Origin: Candidatus Nanopelagicaceae bacterium
Lineage (GTDB): Bacteria > Actinomycetota > Actinomycetes > Nanopelagicales > Nanopelagicaceae
Direction: 5' to 3'
DNA: 6,059 nucleotides
Assembly (NCBI GenBank): GCA_947489825.1
Contig: CANLFL010000051.1
Location: 1-6,059, forward strand
The notes under the pieces are model-generated. The model searched no databases, had not been told where the DNA came from, and saw only the letters and a program-made list of their open reading frames with translations. The stretch's first letter is position 1; each line of letters begins with the position of its first letter. Shown here one piece after another: positions 1-6,059 of this stretch. The position numbers were made by a program, and so were the translations under genes.

Positions 1-1
1 C

Positions 2-1573
2 GAGGTATCGCGCTCGCTTGCCGCATGTGAAGGCGCGGTCCTGCTCGTTGATTGTGCACAAGGAATTGAAGCCCAGACACTTGCCAACCTTTACTTGGCG
101 ATGGAAAACAACCTCACAATTATTCCAGTTCTTAATAAGATCGATCTACCAAATGCACAACCAGATAAATTCGCGCAAGAACTTGCCAACCTCATCGGAT
201 GTAAGCCAGAAGATTGTCTTCGCGTATCCGGTAAGACTGGCGATGGAGTCGCAGAGCTACTAGATCAAATCATTTCTCAGATTCCAGCACCAGTGGGAGA
301 TCCTGATGCACCTGCACGCGCGCTGATCTTTGACTCTGTCTATGACGCCTATCGTGGCGTAGTTACCTACGTTCGCGTGATCGATGGCCACTTAAGTCCA
401 CGCGAACAAATCCAAATGTTTTCAACTGGCGTTCGCCACGAAGCACTCGAAGTCGGAGTCATCTCTCCGGAACCACTTCCCGGCAAGGGACTTGGCGTTG
501 GTGAAGTGGGCTATCTGATCACAGGCGTAAAAGATGTTCGCCAATCACGAGTTGGTGACACGATCACAACATATTTAAATCCGACTAAGACTGCACTAGC
601 TGGATACAAAGATCCAAAGCCAATGGTCTTTGCTGGTCTCTTCCCGCTAGATGGTGCTGACTTCCCATTGTTACGTGACGCTCTCGATAAGTTACAACTC
701 AACGATGCCGCACTTGTCTATGAACCAGAGAGCTCTGCAGCCCTTGGCTTTGGTTTCCGCTGCGGCTTCCTAGGACTATTACATATGGAGATTGTGCGCG
801 AGCGACTTGAGCGCGAATCAAAGATCTCACTGATCTCAACTGCGCCAAACGTGGTCTATCAAGTAACTCTTGAAGATGGAAAGAAATTTGTCGTTACCAA
901 CCCTTCAGAATTTCCTGATGGAAAGATCAGCGTTGTTGAAGAACCAATCGTAAAAGCGACGATCCTTGCTCCCTCTGAATTCATCGGAATCATCATGGAG
1001 CTCTGCCAGGATCGCCGCGGAACAATGCTCGGTATGGATTACATCTCAGAAGAACGGGTGGAGATTCGCTACACATTGCCACTTGCAGAGATCGTCTTTG
1101 ACTTCTTTGATCAACTCAAGAGCCGCACAAAGGGTTACGCTTCCCTTGATTATGAAGAGATCGGCGATGAACCAGGCAATCTTGTAAAGGTCGATATTTT
1201 GCTACAGGGCGAAGCGGTGGATGCATTTAGCGCAATCGTTCACCGCGACAAGGCATATGCCTACGGTGTGATGATGACTGGCAAGCTACGTGAGCTTATC
1301 CCGCGTCAACAGTTCGAAGTTCCTATTCAGGCAGCGATCGGTTCGCGCATTATTGCTCGCGAATCTATCCGCGCCATGCGTAAAGATGTTCTTGCAAAGT
1401 GTTACGGCGGAGATATCTCACGTAAGCGCAAACTTCTTGAGAAGCAGAAAGAAGGAAAGAAGCGCATGAAGATGGTGGGACGCGTTGAAGTTCCACAGGA
1501 GGCATTCGTGGCCGCCCTTGCAACGGATGCTGATATTGAGAAGATTAAAGCTGCTAGAAAAGCAGAAGGTTGA
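2..1573 (+). CDS. lepA: Elongation factor 4 (LepA) GTPase, 5'-truncated by the window edge
   Basis: Ribosome-associated translational GTPase of the LepA/EF4 family, known to act on ribosomes in back-translocation and/or initiation and biogenesis. The reading frame is open from base 2, so 523 residues are visible. Family members have about 600, so roughly the first 80-100 (P-loop, switch I and the DTPG motif) lie upstream. Visible are the end of the G domain ([11 protein letters not shown] at residues 1-11), the G4 motif NKID at 45-48 and G5 as SGKTG at 76-80. Then come the EF-G-like domains with [26 protein letters not shown] and [16 protein letters not shown]. The LepA-specific C-terminal domain carries [20 protein letters not shown]. 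The TGA stop overlaps the hemW start. An in-frame TTG at 95 is not the real start, because the homologous sequence continues upstream to the window edge. Nothing looks broken. Identification is very secure. Confidence 0.97.
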   Translation, partial: EVSRSLAACEGAVLLVDCAQGIEAQTLANLYLAMENNLTIIPVLNKIDLPNAQPDKFAQELANLIGCKPEDCLRVSGKTGDGVAELLDQIISQIPAPVGDPDAPARALIFDSVYDAYRGVVTYVRVIDGHLSPREQIQMFSTGVRHEALEVGVISPEPLPGKGLGVGEVGYLITGVKDVRQSRVGDTITTYLNPTKTALAGYKDPKPMVFAGLFPLDGADFPLLRDALDKLQLNDAALVYEPESSAALGFGFRCGFLGLLHMEIVRERLERESKISLISTAPNVVYQVTLEDGKKFVVTNPSEFPDGKISVVEEPIVKATILAPSEFIGIIMELCQDRRGTMLGMDYISEERVEIRYTLPLAEIVFDFFDQLKSRTKGYASLDYEEIGDEPGNLVKVDILLQGEAVDAFSAIVHRDKAYAYGVMMTGKLRELIPRQQFEVPIQAAIGSRIIARESIRAMRKDVLAKCYGGDISRKRKLLEKQKEGKKRMKMVGRVEVPQEAFVAALATDADIEKIKAARKAEG

Positions 1574-2688
1574 TCTCCTTCTACGTCCACATTCCGTACT
1601 GCATAAAGCGCTGCGGATATTGTGACTTTAATACTTACACACCTTCAGAACTACAAGATGGTGCAACTCTTGAGATCGTCTCAGGTGATTACATCGATGC
1701 GGTCCTTAAAGAACTTGAATTTGCCCCAACAGATCAAGTACCCACAATCTTCTTTGGCGGCGGTACTCCATCGTTGATTCCACCTCATGATCTAGGTCGC
1801 GTGATTACAGCGATTAAGGCTCGTAATTGCATCACAGATGATTGTGAAATAACACTTGAGGCTAACCCTGATTCTGTTACCGCTGAAAAGCTAGAAGGCT
1901 ATATCGCAGCCGGATTTAACCGCATCTCATTTGGAATGCAATCAACGTCTACCCATGTTCTTAAAGTCCTTGATCGCACCCACGATCCTGAGAACGTTAA
2001 GCGCGCAGTTGATATGGCACGCGCTGCTGGTTTCCAATCAGTGAGTGTTGATTTGATCTACGGAACTCCGGGGGAGAGCCTCAAAGATTGGCAATCAACA
2101 GTGACAGAGGCGCTTAATCTTGGTGTTGATCACATAAGTGCATATGCGCTGATTATTGAAGAAGGAACAAAGCTTGCGGCACAGATTAAACGGGGTGATG
2201 TTGCTTCCCCTGATGATGACTTGATGGCAGATATGTATCTCTACATTGATCAAGCATGTGGATTTAAAGGTTTGAAATGGTACGAACTCTCAAACTGGGC
2301 AAAGCCCGGTCATGAATGTCGCCACAATATTGCGTATTGGAAATCAGCTAATTGGTGGGGCCTTGGACCAGGTGCACATTCACATATTGATCGCAAACGA
2401 TTCTGGAATATCAAACATCCCACCGCATATAAGCAGAGACTCTTTGATGGCCTCTCACCGATTGCAGATTCAGAAGAGCTCACCGATGAGCAACGCAAAA
2501 GTGAATACATCATGCTTGCAAGTCGTCTTCGCACAGGAATTGCTAAGAACGCATTGACCGTGGCGCAGTACGAGCGGATGGCTGAGTACATCAGAGCCGA
2601 TCAGGTCATCGATGCGCCAGAATCTTTAATCCTTACCGCGACTGGTCGCCTTATCGCCGATCGCATCGTGGCCGATCTACTCGCGTAG
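1570..2688 (+). CDS. hemW: Heme chaperone HemW (radical SAM family, HemN-like)
   Basis: Cytoplasmic radical-SAM-fold protein of the HemW family, known to bind heme and deliver it to target proteins. It was formerly mis-annotated as oxygen-independent coproporphyrinogen III oxidase. The 372-residue product begins directly at the first strand of the barrel. It has the [4Fe-4S]/SAM motif C11-x3-C15-x2-C18 followed by D19-F20, GGGTPS at 63-68, EANPD at 97-101, SFGMQS at 120-125 and [10 protein letters not shown] at 161-170. The HNxxYW motif (H252-W257) is characteristic of HemW. F20 stands where true HemN has a fourth cysteine, which favours HemW. The start is TTG at 1570: the frame opens only at 1558 after a stop, and the first ATG lies far inside the barrel. 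The AGAAGG at 1564-1569 touches the start, too close for a normal Shine-Dalgarno. Translation probably depends on reinitiation after LepA through the 4-base TTGA overlap. Confidence 0.95.
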   Translation: MISFYVHIPYCIKRCGYCDFNTYTPSELQDGATLEIVSGDYIDAVLKELEFAPTDQVPTIFFGGGTPSLIPPHDLGRVITAIKARNCITDDCEITLEANPDSVTAEKLEGYIAAGFNRISFGMQSTSTHVLKVLDRTHDPENVKRAVDMARAAGFQSVSVDLIYGTPGESLKDWQSTVTEALNLGVDHISAYALIIEEGTKLAAQIKRGDVASPDDDLMADMYLYIDQACGFKGLKWYELSNWAKPGHECRHNIAYWKSANWWGLGPGAHSHIDRKRFWNIKHPTAYKQRLFDGLSPIADSEELTDEQRKSEYIMLASRLRTGIAKNALTVAQYERMAEYIRADQVIDAPESLILTATGRLIADRIVADLLA

Positions 2689-2699
2689 GGACGCTGTAG

Positions 2700-2705
2700 T
2701 ACCTT
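2700..2705 (+). promoter_or_regulatory. Candidate -10 box for a leaderless DoxX-like gene transcript
   Basis: TACCTT lies 7 bases before the ATG at 2713, about the spacing expected if transcription begins at or next to the start codon. The gap has no Shine-Dalgarno and no hairpin. No convincing -35 is visible about 17 bases upstream, where the sequence is inside the hemW end. If real, it would separate the downstream genes from lepA-hemW transcription. Confidence 0.35.
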
Positions 2706-2712
2706 TAGCCAT

Positions 2713-3054
2713 ATGAGTACCGCACTTATAATCATCATCGCTTTTCTTGCAGTTATTTTTGCGATCTCTGGGCTTTCTAAAGCTAGCGGTAACGACAAAG
2801 GACTTTCAGGTACTCGTGAGGTTAATGTTCCAGACTGGTTTGCTCGCATAGTCGGATCCTCTGAGACTCTTCTGGCACTTGGCTTGATCATCAGTATGAA
2901 GTGGAATTGGATGCTCTTCTTCCCACTTGTTGGACTCTGGGTAGTGATGGCAGGCGCGGTCTATACACATTTCAGGGCAAATAAGTTGCGCACCGCGATC
3001 CCCGCCTTCTTCCTGCTCACCTTGATCTCTATCGCACTCGTACTCAATAAGTAA
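2713..3054 (+). CDS. Small DoxX-like integral membrane protein
   Basis: Predicted four-helix inner-membrane protein of 113 residues resembling the DoxX-like (DoxX_2) family, whose biochemical role is largely unknown. Hydrophobic segments lie at about residues 3-20, 46-62, 66-85 and 94-111. Family-like features are GLSK at 20-23 at the end of helix 1, a polar loop leading to P40-D41-W42, G48-x2-E51 at the start of helix 2, and A82-x3-H86-x-R88 at the end of helix 3. Net positive residues (K91, R93) sit between helices 3 and 4. No cleavable signal peptide is evident; helix 1 looks like an anchor. It lies 24 bases after hemW and 24 before hrcA, on the same strand. No Shine-Dalgarno precedes the ATG, but a TACCTT hexamer lies 7 bases upstream, consistent with a leaderless transcript. 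Family assignment is moderately sure. A link to heme or heat shock is only positional. Confidence 0.8.
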   Translation: MSTALIIIIAFLAVIFAISGLSKASGNDKGLSGTREVNVPDWFARIVGSSETLLALGLIISMKWNWMLFFPLVGLWVVMAGAVYTHFRANKLRTAIPAFFLLTLISIALVLNK

Positions 3055-3069
3055 AGCCACAGAGAAACT

Positions 3070-3075
3070 TACTTT
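3070..3075 (+). promoter_or_regulatory. Weak -10-like hexamer before hrcA
   Basis: TACTTT also fits TAnnnT but ends only 3 bases before the hrcA ATG, too close for a transcript starting at that ATG by usual spacing. It could be chance, or could start a message just inside the gene. Given the 24-base gap, read-through from the upstream gene is at least as likely. A CIRCE or HAIR operator is not seen around it. Confidence 0.15.
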
Positions 3076-3078
3076 GCT

Positions 3079-4104
3079 ATGACAACATCAACTCGCCGAC
3101 TAGAAATCCTTCGCGCAATCGTTGATGAATATGTGGCAACACAAGAGCCAGTAGGTTCAAAAGCAATTGCAGATCGCCACGAACTCGGAGTCTCTCCTGC
3201 AACTATTCGTAACGAGATGGCACTTCTCGAAGAAGAAGGTCTGATCACCGCACCTCATACAAGTGCAGGACGTATCCCCACCGACCGCGGATATCGAGTC
3301 TTTGTAGATAAGTTGGCAGAGGTCAAGCCACTGTCAGCACCAGAACGTCGTGCCATTGAATCCTTTCTTGAAGGTGCACAGGATCTTGATGATGTTGTTA
3401 TGCGCACCGTTCGCTTATTGGCCGATGTGACTAAACAAGTTGCAGTCGTGCAATATCCATCGATTGTTAAATCTAAAGTCAGACACGTGGAACTTGTTCC
3501 TCTGACTACATCTCGTATCATGATGATCTTGATTACCGATTCTGGTCGCGTCGAGCAGCGAGTCATCGAACTTACTCGCGATGTGCAGGAACCCTTTATC
3601 GCAAGTATTCGTACCCAGCTCAATAATGCGATGGCCGGGAAATCTCTGCCAGAAGTTGCCGAGCGAATCTCAGGAATCATTGAAGGTTATAGCCAAGTAG
3701 ATCGTCGAGATATTTCACTTATTGTTTCAGCAGTTATTGAAATGGCAATTGAGAAGGCTGAAGAGAAGGTTGTCTTGGCAGGAACAGCGAACCTGGCTCG
3801 ATTTAGCGATGATTTTCCAACAACGATGCACCCAGTATTAGAAGCCCTCGAAGAGCAAGTAGTTCTCTTGCGCCTACTTGGTGATGCTGCAGATACTGTC
3901 AAGGTGCGCATCGGTTCTGAGCAGAACGAGAAGAATTTAAAGACCACATCACTTGTCACTATTGGTTATGGAGATAGCTTGGCACCATTTGGAGCACTAG
4001 GAATTCTTGGACCGACGCGCATGGATTATGCTGGCTCAATGGCAGCAGTTGGTGCAGTTGCCCGTTATGTGGGCCAATTTATTACAGAGGGAAGCTATAA
4101 GTAA
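3079..4104 (+). CDS. hrcA: Heat-inducible transcription repressor HrcA
   Basis: DNA-binding repressor of class I heat-shock genes, known to bind CIRCE operators and to need GroEL for activity. The 341-residue length is normal. The N-terminal winged helix covers about residues 5-75, with [25 protein letters not shown] forming the helix-turn-helix region (23-47) and the family signature [14 protein letters not shown] at 60-73. A GAF-like regulatory domain follows, with QVAVVQYPS and [15 protein letters not shown]. The conserved C-terminal block is GPTRMDY at 311-317, continuing to [10 protein letters not shown]. The ATG at 3079 gives the usual short leader before [10 protein letters not shown]. 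Upstream is only a weak purine run (GAGAAA, 3062-3067) and a TACTTT hexamer three bases from the ATG. The stop codon shares one base with the dnaJ start, so the two are co-translated. No CIRCE palindrome is visible upstream, so direct autoregulation is not evident from this sequence. Confidence 0.97.
   Translation: MTTSTRRLEILRAIVDEYVATQEPVGSKAIADRHELGVSPATIRNEMALLEEEGLITAPHTSAGRIPTDRGYRVFVDKLAEVKPLSAPERRAIESFLEGAQDLDDVVMRTVRLLADVTKQVAVVQYPSIVKSKVRHVELVPLTTSRIMMILITDSGRVEQRVIELTRDVQEPFIASIRTQLNNAMAGKSLPEVAERISGIIEGYSQVDRRDISLIVSAVIEMAIEKAEEKVVLAGTANLARFSDDFPTTMHPVLEALEEQVVLLRLLGDAADTVKVRIGSEQNEKNLKTTSLVTIGYGDSLAPFGALGILGPTRMDYAGSMAAVGAVARYVGQFITEGSYK
4086..4094 (+). promoter_or_regulatory. 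Ribosome binding site of dnaJ
   Basis: AGAGGGAAG lies inside the last codons of hrcA and is the clearest Shine-Dalgarno-like sequence before any start in this window. The GAGG core ends 13 bases before the dnaJ ATG, a little far, while the purine run ends 9 bases before it. Together with the one-base stop/start overlap it supports the ATG at 4104 as the start and coupled translation with hrcA. Confidence 0.55.
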
Positions 4105-5222
4105 TGGCAGATTTGTACGAGATGTTAGGCGTTACTCGCGAGGCATCTGCCGATGAAATTAAGAAGGCGTATCGAAAGATTGCTCGTGAGCTTCATCCTG
4201 ATGTAAATCCAGATCCTGCTGTTCAAGATAAGTTTAAAGAAGTCACCGCTGCTTACGAAGTGTTAAGTGATGCACAGAAGCGTCAGCAATATGACATGGG
4301 TGGTCAGGGTTTTGGTGGTTTCGGTGGCTCCGGGGGCGGCCAAGGTTTCGGTGGATTTAGCGACATCATGGATGCCTTCTTTGGTGGTGGCGGCAATCGC
4401 GGACCACGTGCACGTATGCGCCAAGGTCAAGATGCACTCATTCGCGTACAAGTGACGTTAGCTGAAGCATGTTTTGGAACTGATCGCGAGCTCACTATTG
4501 AGAACGCAGTGGTCTGTCCTACATGTACTGGTTCGGGTTGTGCCAAAGGTGCATCACCATCAATGTGTCAGGTCTGTAAGGGTCGCGGTGAAACCCAGCA
4601 GATTCAAAAATCATTCTTAGGCCAAGTCATGACATCACGTGCCTGCGGTACATGTTCTGGATTTGGATCAGTGATTCAAGAACCATGTCGTGAATGTGCC
4701 GGTGAAGGTCGCGTACGTGCCCGTCAAAACATTCCAGTAAAGATTCCGGCAGGCGTTGAAACTGGTAACCGCATGCAGTTAGCTGGTCGTGGTGAAGTCG
4801 GTGCAGGCGGAGGCCCAGCAGGAGATCTCTACGTAGAAATTGTTGAAGAAGAGCATGAATTCTTGGTTCGCGATGGAGATACCTTGCATATGGAAGTTGA
4901 GATCTCCTTTACCTCAGCATCCCTTGGCACCAAGATCACCGTTGAAACTCTCGATGGTCAATCAGAGATTGCAATAAAGCCAGGAACACAGACAGGTTCA
5001 ACAGTTGCACTTAAGGGTCATGGCATGACTCGACTACGCAGCAATAGCCGCGGTGATCTGATCGTGCACATTGTTGTGATGACGCCTACAAAGCTTTCGC
5101 GCGAACAAGAGAAGATGCTCAATGAATTCGCTAAATCGCGTGGTGAAGCCGCTGGTGATTCCAATACAAAGGGAAAGAACCAAAGCTTCCTCGGTAAATT
5201 TAGAGATTCCTTCGGTCGTTAA
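4104..5222 (+). CDS. dnaJ: Chaperone protein DnaJ (Hsp40, type I; actinobacterial DnaJ2-like)
   Basis: Co-chaperone that stimulates the DnaK ATPase and binds unfolded substrates; cytoplasmic. The 372-residue protein has all type I parts. The J domain (about 1-65) has HPD at 31-33, and a Gly/Phe linker spans about 66-100. The zinc domain has four intact CxxCxGxG repeats, beginning at C138, C155, C181 and C195. The substrate-binding C-terminal domains follow to about residue 345. A short basic tail ends in [11 protein letters not shown], resembling the tail of the second DnaJ found beside hrcA in Actinobacteria, so a separate dnaK-grpE-linked DnaJ elsewhere in the genome is likely (inference). 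The ATG overlaps the hrcA stop by one base (TAATG), and a purine-rich site lies at 4086-4094. An extra cysteine (C146) sits between the first and second zinc repeats. The Gly/Phe linker has an internal duplication. rsmE follows without a gap. Confidence 0.97.
   Translation: MADLYEMLGVTREASADEIKKAYRKIARELHPDVNPDPAVQDKFKEVTAAYEVLSDAQKRQQYDMGGQGFGGFGGSGGGQGFGGFSDIMDAFFGGGGNRGPRARMRQGQDALIRVQVTLAEACFGTDRELTIENAVVCPTCTGSGCAKGASPSMCQVCKGRGETQQIQKSFLGQVMTSRACGTCSGFGSVIQEPCRECAGEGRVRARQNIPVKIPAGVETGNRMQLAGRGEVGAGGGPAGDLYVEIVEEEHEFLVRDGDTLHMEVEISFTSASLGTKITVETLDGQSEIAIKPGTQTGSTVALKGHGMTRLRSNSRGDLIVHIVVMTPTKLSREQEKMLNEFAKSRGEAAGDSNTKGKNQSFLGKFRDSFGR
4302..4358 (+). repeat. Imperfect internal duplication in the DnaJ Gly/Phe linker
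   Basis: The heptapeptide GQGFGGF occurs twice, at DnaJ residues 67-73 (bases 4302-4322) and 79-85 (bases 4338-4358), separated by a short Gly/Ser spacer. The two DNA copies differ at several third codon positions, so the duplication is not recent, or selection acts on the peptide and not on the DNA. Gly/Phe repeats are normal for this flexible region, so no special function is implied. Confidence 0.7.
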
Positions 5223-5939
5223 ATGCGCACCCTTTTCTTCGTTGATGACCTTCCAACAACGGTGGGGCAGATGTACACCTTTGATAATGAGGATGCCCTC
5301 CATGCGATCCGGGTACTACGCACAGGGCCAGGCGAAATCTTCTGGCTTAGTGACGGCAAAGGTAGCTTTTCAACGGTAAAGGCAATTGAAGTTGCTAAGA
5401 AATCAATGCAATGTGAAGTCCTCGAGAGTGAGTTTCAAGAGCCACTTGAAATTGAGTACACAGTCATTCAGGCACTTCCCAAGGGTGATCGCTTAAAAGA
5501 GTGTGCAGGGTTGCTGACGGAAGCGGGAGCAGATCGCATCGTCTTCTGGTCATCTGCACGCAGTATCGGTAAAGCCGATAAGACTTTAGATAAGTTAGAT
5601 GTGACTGTGCGTGAGGCAAGTAAGCAGGCGAGGCGTTTTCGAATTCCTGAAATTATTGGTCCGCTCACCACCACTCAGGTAATTGATGAGATTGCGCGCA
5701 CCGATATTGCAGTTCTCTTCCACGAAAGTGCAACAAGCAAGCTCTCAGCGATGACAGCACCTACAGTTAAGAAAGCTCTCATCATCATTGGTCCAGAAGG
5801 CGGAATCACAGATGAAGAGCTCGATGCATTCACCGCAAGTGGAGCAAAGATTGCCCTGATGGGTAGACCTATATTTCGCAGCGCTCATGCAGGAATTGCT
5901 GGACTTGCCGCCGTACAAACACTTCTTAAGAGTTGGTAG
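5223..5939 (+). CDS. rsmE: 16S rRNA (uracil1498-N3)-methyltransferase RsmE
   Basis: SPOUT-class, SAM-dependent enzyme known to methylate U1498 of 16S rRNA in the assembled 30S subunit. The 238-residue length is close to that of E. coli RsmE (243). The N-terminal PUA-like RNA-binding part (about 1-75) includes HAIRVLRTGPGE. The catalytic domain begins near QALPKGDRLKECAGLLTEAG, contains REASKQARRFRIPEI, and has the SAM-binding trefoil-knot motif GPEGG at 190-194 followed by ITDEEL. The last knot segment reads R219-S-A-H-A-G, whereas family members usually have an RT(S/E)T(A)-type sequence there. The arginine is kept, so activity is still expected. The ATG follows the dnaJ TAA directly (TAAATG). 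No good Shine-Dalgarno is seen, so translation is probably coupled to dnaJ. A functional link to the chaperone genes is not implied; this neighbourhood is conserved in Actinobacteria. Confidence 0.94.
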   Translation: MRTLFFVDDLPTTVGQMYTFDNEDALHAIRVLRTGPGEIFWLSDGKGSFSTVKAIEVAKKSMQCEVLESEFQEPLEIEYTVIQALPKGDRLKECAGLLTEAGADRIVFWSSARSIGKADKTLDKLDVTVREASKQARRFRIPEIIGPLTTTQVIDEIARTDIAVLFHESATSKLSAMTAPTVKKALIIIGPEGGITDEELDAFTASGAKIALMGRPIFRSAHAGIAGLAAVQTLLKSW

Positions 5940-5944
5940 AGCAG

Positions 5945-5950
5945 TACCCT
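5945..5950 (+). promoter_or_regulatory. Candidate -10 box for a leaderless HIT transcript
   Basis: TACCCT matches the TAnnnT form of the actinobacterial -10 box and is separated by exactly 6 bases from the ATG at 5957. Transcription would then begin at the A of the start codon. No TTGACA-like -35 is seen at 16-18 bases upstream (bases read around CTTCTT), and no Shine-Dalgarno occurs in the 17-base gap. The hexamer is short enough to occur by chance. Confidence 0.4.
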
Positions 5951-5956
5951 TTTCTT

Positions 5957-6059
5957 ATGACGCTAGATCCAGAGTGCATCTTCTGCAAGATTATTGAGGG
6001 TCAGATCCCTGCCGAGATTATTTATCGCAATGAAAATGTTCTCGCCTTTAACGATCTCA
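5957..6059 (+). CDS. HIT-family (histidine triad) protein, 3'-truncated by the window edge
   Basis: Only the first 34 residues are present. They contain C7-x2-C10 in CIFCKIIEGQIPAEIIY, followed by the beginning of the strand ENVLAFNDL. This is the typical N-terminus of HIT/HINT nucleotide hydrolases, whose members remove AMP from phosphoramidates and similar substrates. The two cysteines match the zinc-binding pair found in many bacterial members. The His-x-His-x-His-x-x catalytic motif lies beyond the window, so the subfamily cannot be decided. A HIT gene directly after rsmE, usually followed by phoH and ybeY, fits actinobacterial gene order. The ATG at 5957 has no Shine-Dalgarno but is preceded at the right distance by a TACCCT hexamer, suggesting a leaderless message. 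Confidence 0.9.
   Translation, partial: MTLDPECIFCKIIEGQIPAEIIYRNENVLAFNDL

Noticed and set aside
95..1573. A TTG-initiated start for lepA at 95
   Set aside because: The frame is open to base 2 and the upstream residues ([11 protein letters not shown] onward) are conserved LepA sequence, so the gene is simply cut by the window edge.
2310..2591. Overlapping open frames on both strands inside the 3' part of hemW
   Set aside because: The conserved HemW motif HNxxYW and the following domain occupy this stretch in the main frame; the alternative frames show no recognizable protein features.
3030..3050. GCACTC followed by ACTCAATAAG near the end of the DoxX-like gene, resembling CIRCE or HAIR half sites
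   Set aside because: No matching inverted half (GAGTGC, or CTTGAGT at the right spacing) is present, and the bases are explained as codons for the last membrane segment.
3255..3680. Long open frame of 141 codons on the minus strand inside hrcA
   Set aside because: It lies wholly within a well-conserved gene, is rich in Ser/Thr/Arg as expected of an antisense frame, and shows no family motif or ribosome binding site.
5940..5956. Possible terminator after rsmE (T-rich run CCCTTTTCTT)
   Set aside because: No GC-rich stem precedes the T-rich run and the next gene starts immediately, so an intrinsic terminator is not supported.
1..6059. A novel defence, mobile or RNA-based system
   Set aside because: Every base except gaps of 24, 24 and 17 bases, plus base 1, falls in recognizable conserved genes on one strand. 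No transposase, integrase, direct-repeat array, tRNA or structured RNA was seen.

Overview
The window carries a compact, all-plus-strand run of conserved housekeeping genes: lepA (5' end missing), hemW, a small DoxX-like membrane protein gene, hrcA, dnaJ, rsmE and the start of a HIT-family gene (3' end missing). The order lepA-hemW-(small gene)-hrcA-dnaJ-rsmE-HIT is the arrangement familiar from Actinobacteria. The HrcA, DnaJ and LepA proteins also read as actinobacterial: HrcA resembles its actinomycete relatives throughout, and DnaJ has the short basic 'DnaJ2' tail ending in a Phe-Arg-Asp-Ser-Phe pattern. Base composition looks to be in the high 40s % GC by eye. That is low for the phylum and suggests a streamlined aquatic actinobacterium (for example the freshwater acI / Nanopelagicales type). 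This placement is inference and was not tested by a search.

Layout: 2-1573 is the LepA (EF4) body. It overlaps by 4 bases the TTG start of hemW (1570-2688). After a 24-base gap comes the DoxX-like gene (2713-3054). After another 24-base gap come hrcA (3079-4104) and dnaJ (4104-5222), which share one base, and then rsmE (5223-5939) with no gap. After 17 bases the HIT gene begins at 5957 and runs off the end. No stretch longer than 24 bases lies outside a gene, and none of the gaps contains a hairpin terminator.

Functionally the genes cover translation and protein or cofactor quality control: ribosome back-translocation/biogenesis (LepA), a heme-delivery radical-SAM-fold protein (HemW), a heat-shock repressor (HrcA) coupled to an Hsp40 co-chaperone (DnaJ), and a 16S rRNA methyltransferase (RsmE). 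The three overlapping or abutting junctions imply translational coupling. The three real gaps each hold a TAnnnT hexamer just before a start codon. At two of them the spacing is right for a leaderless transcript.

I looked for a novel system, RNA gene, mobile element, CRISPR array or operator and found none. The items worth a second look are modest: candidate leaderless promoters, a membrane-protein gene sitting in front of hrcA, no visible CIRCE operator next to hrcA, an internal repeat in the DnaJ Gly/Phe linker and a divergent C-terminal motif in RsmE.
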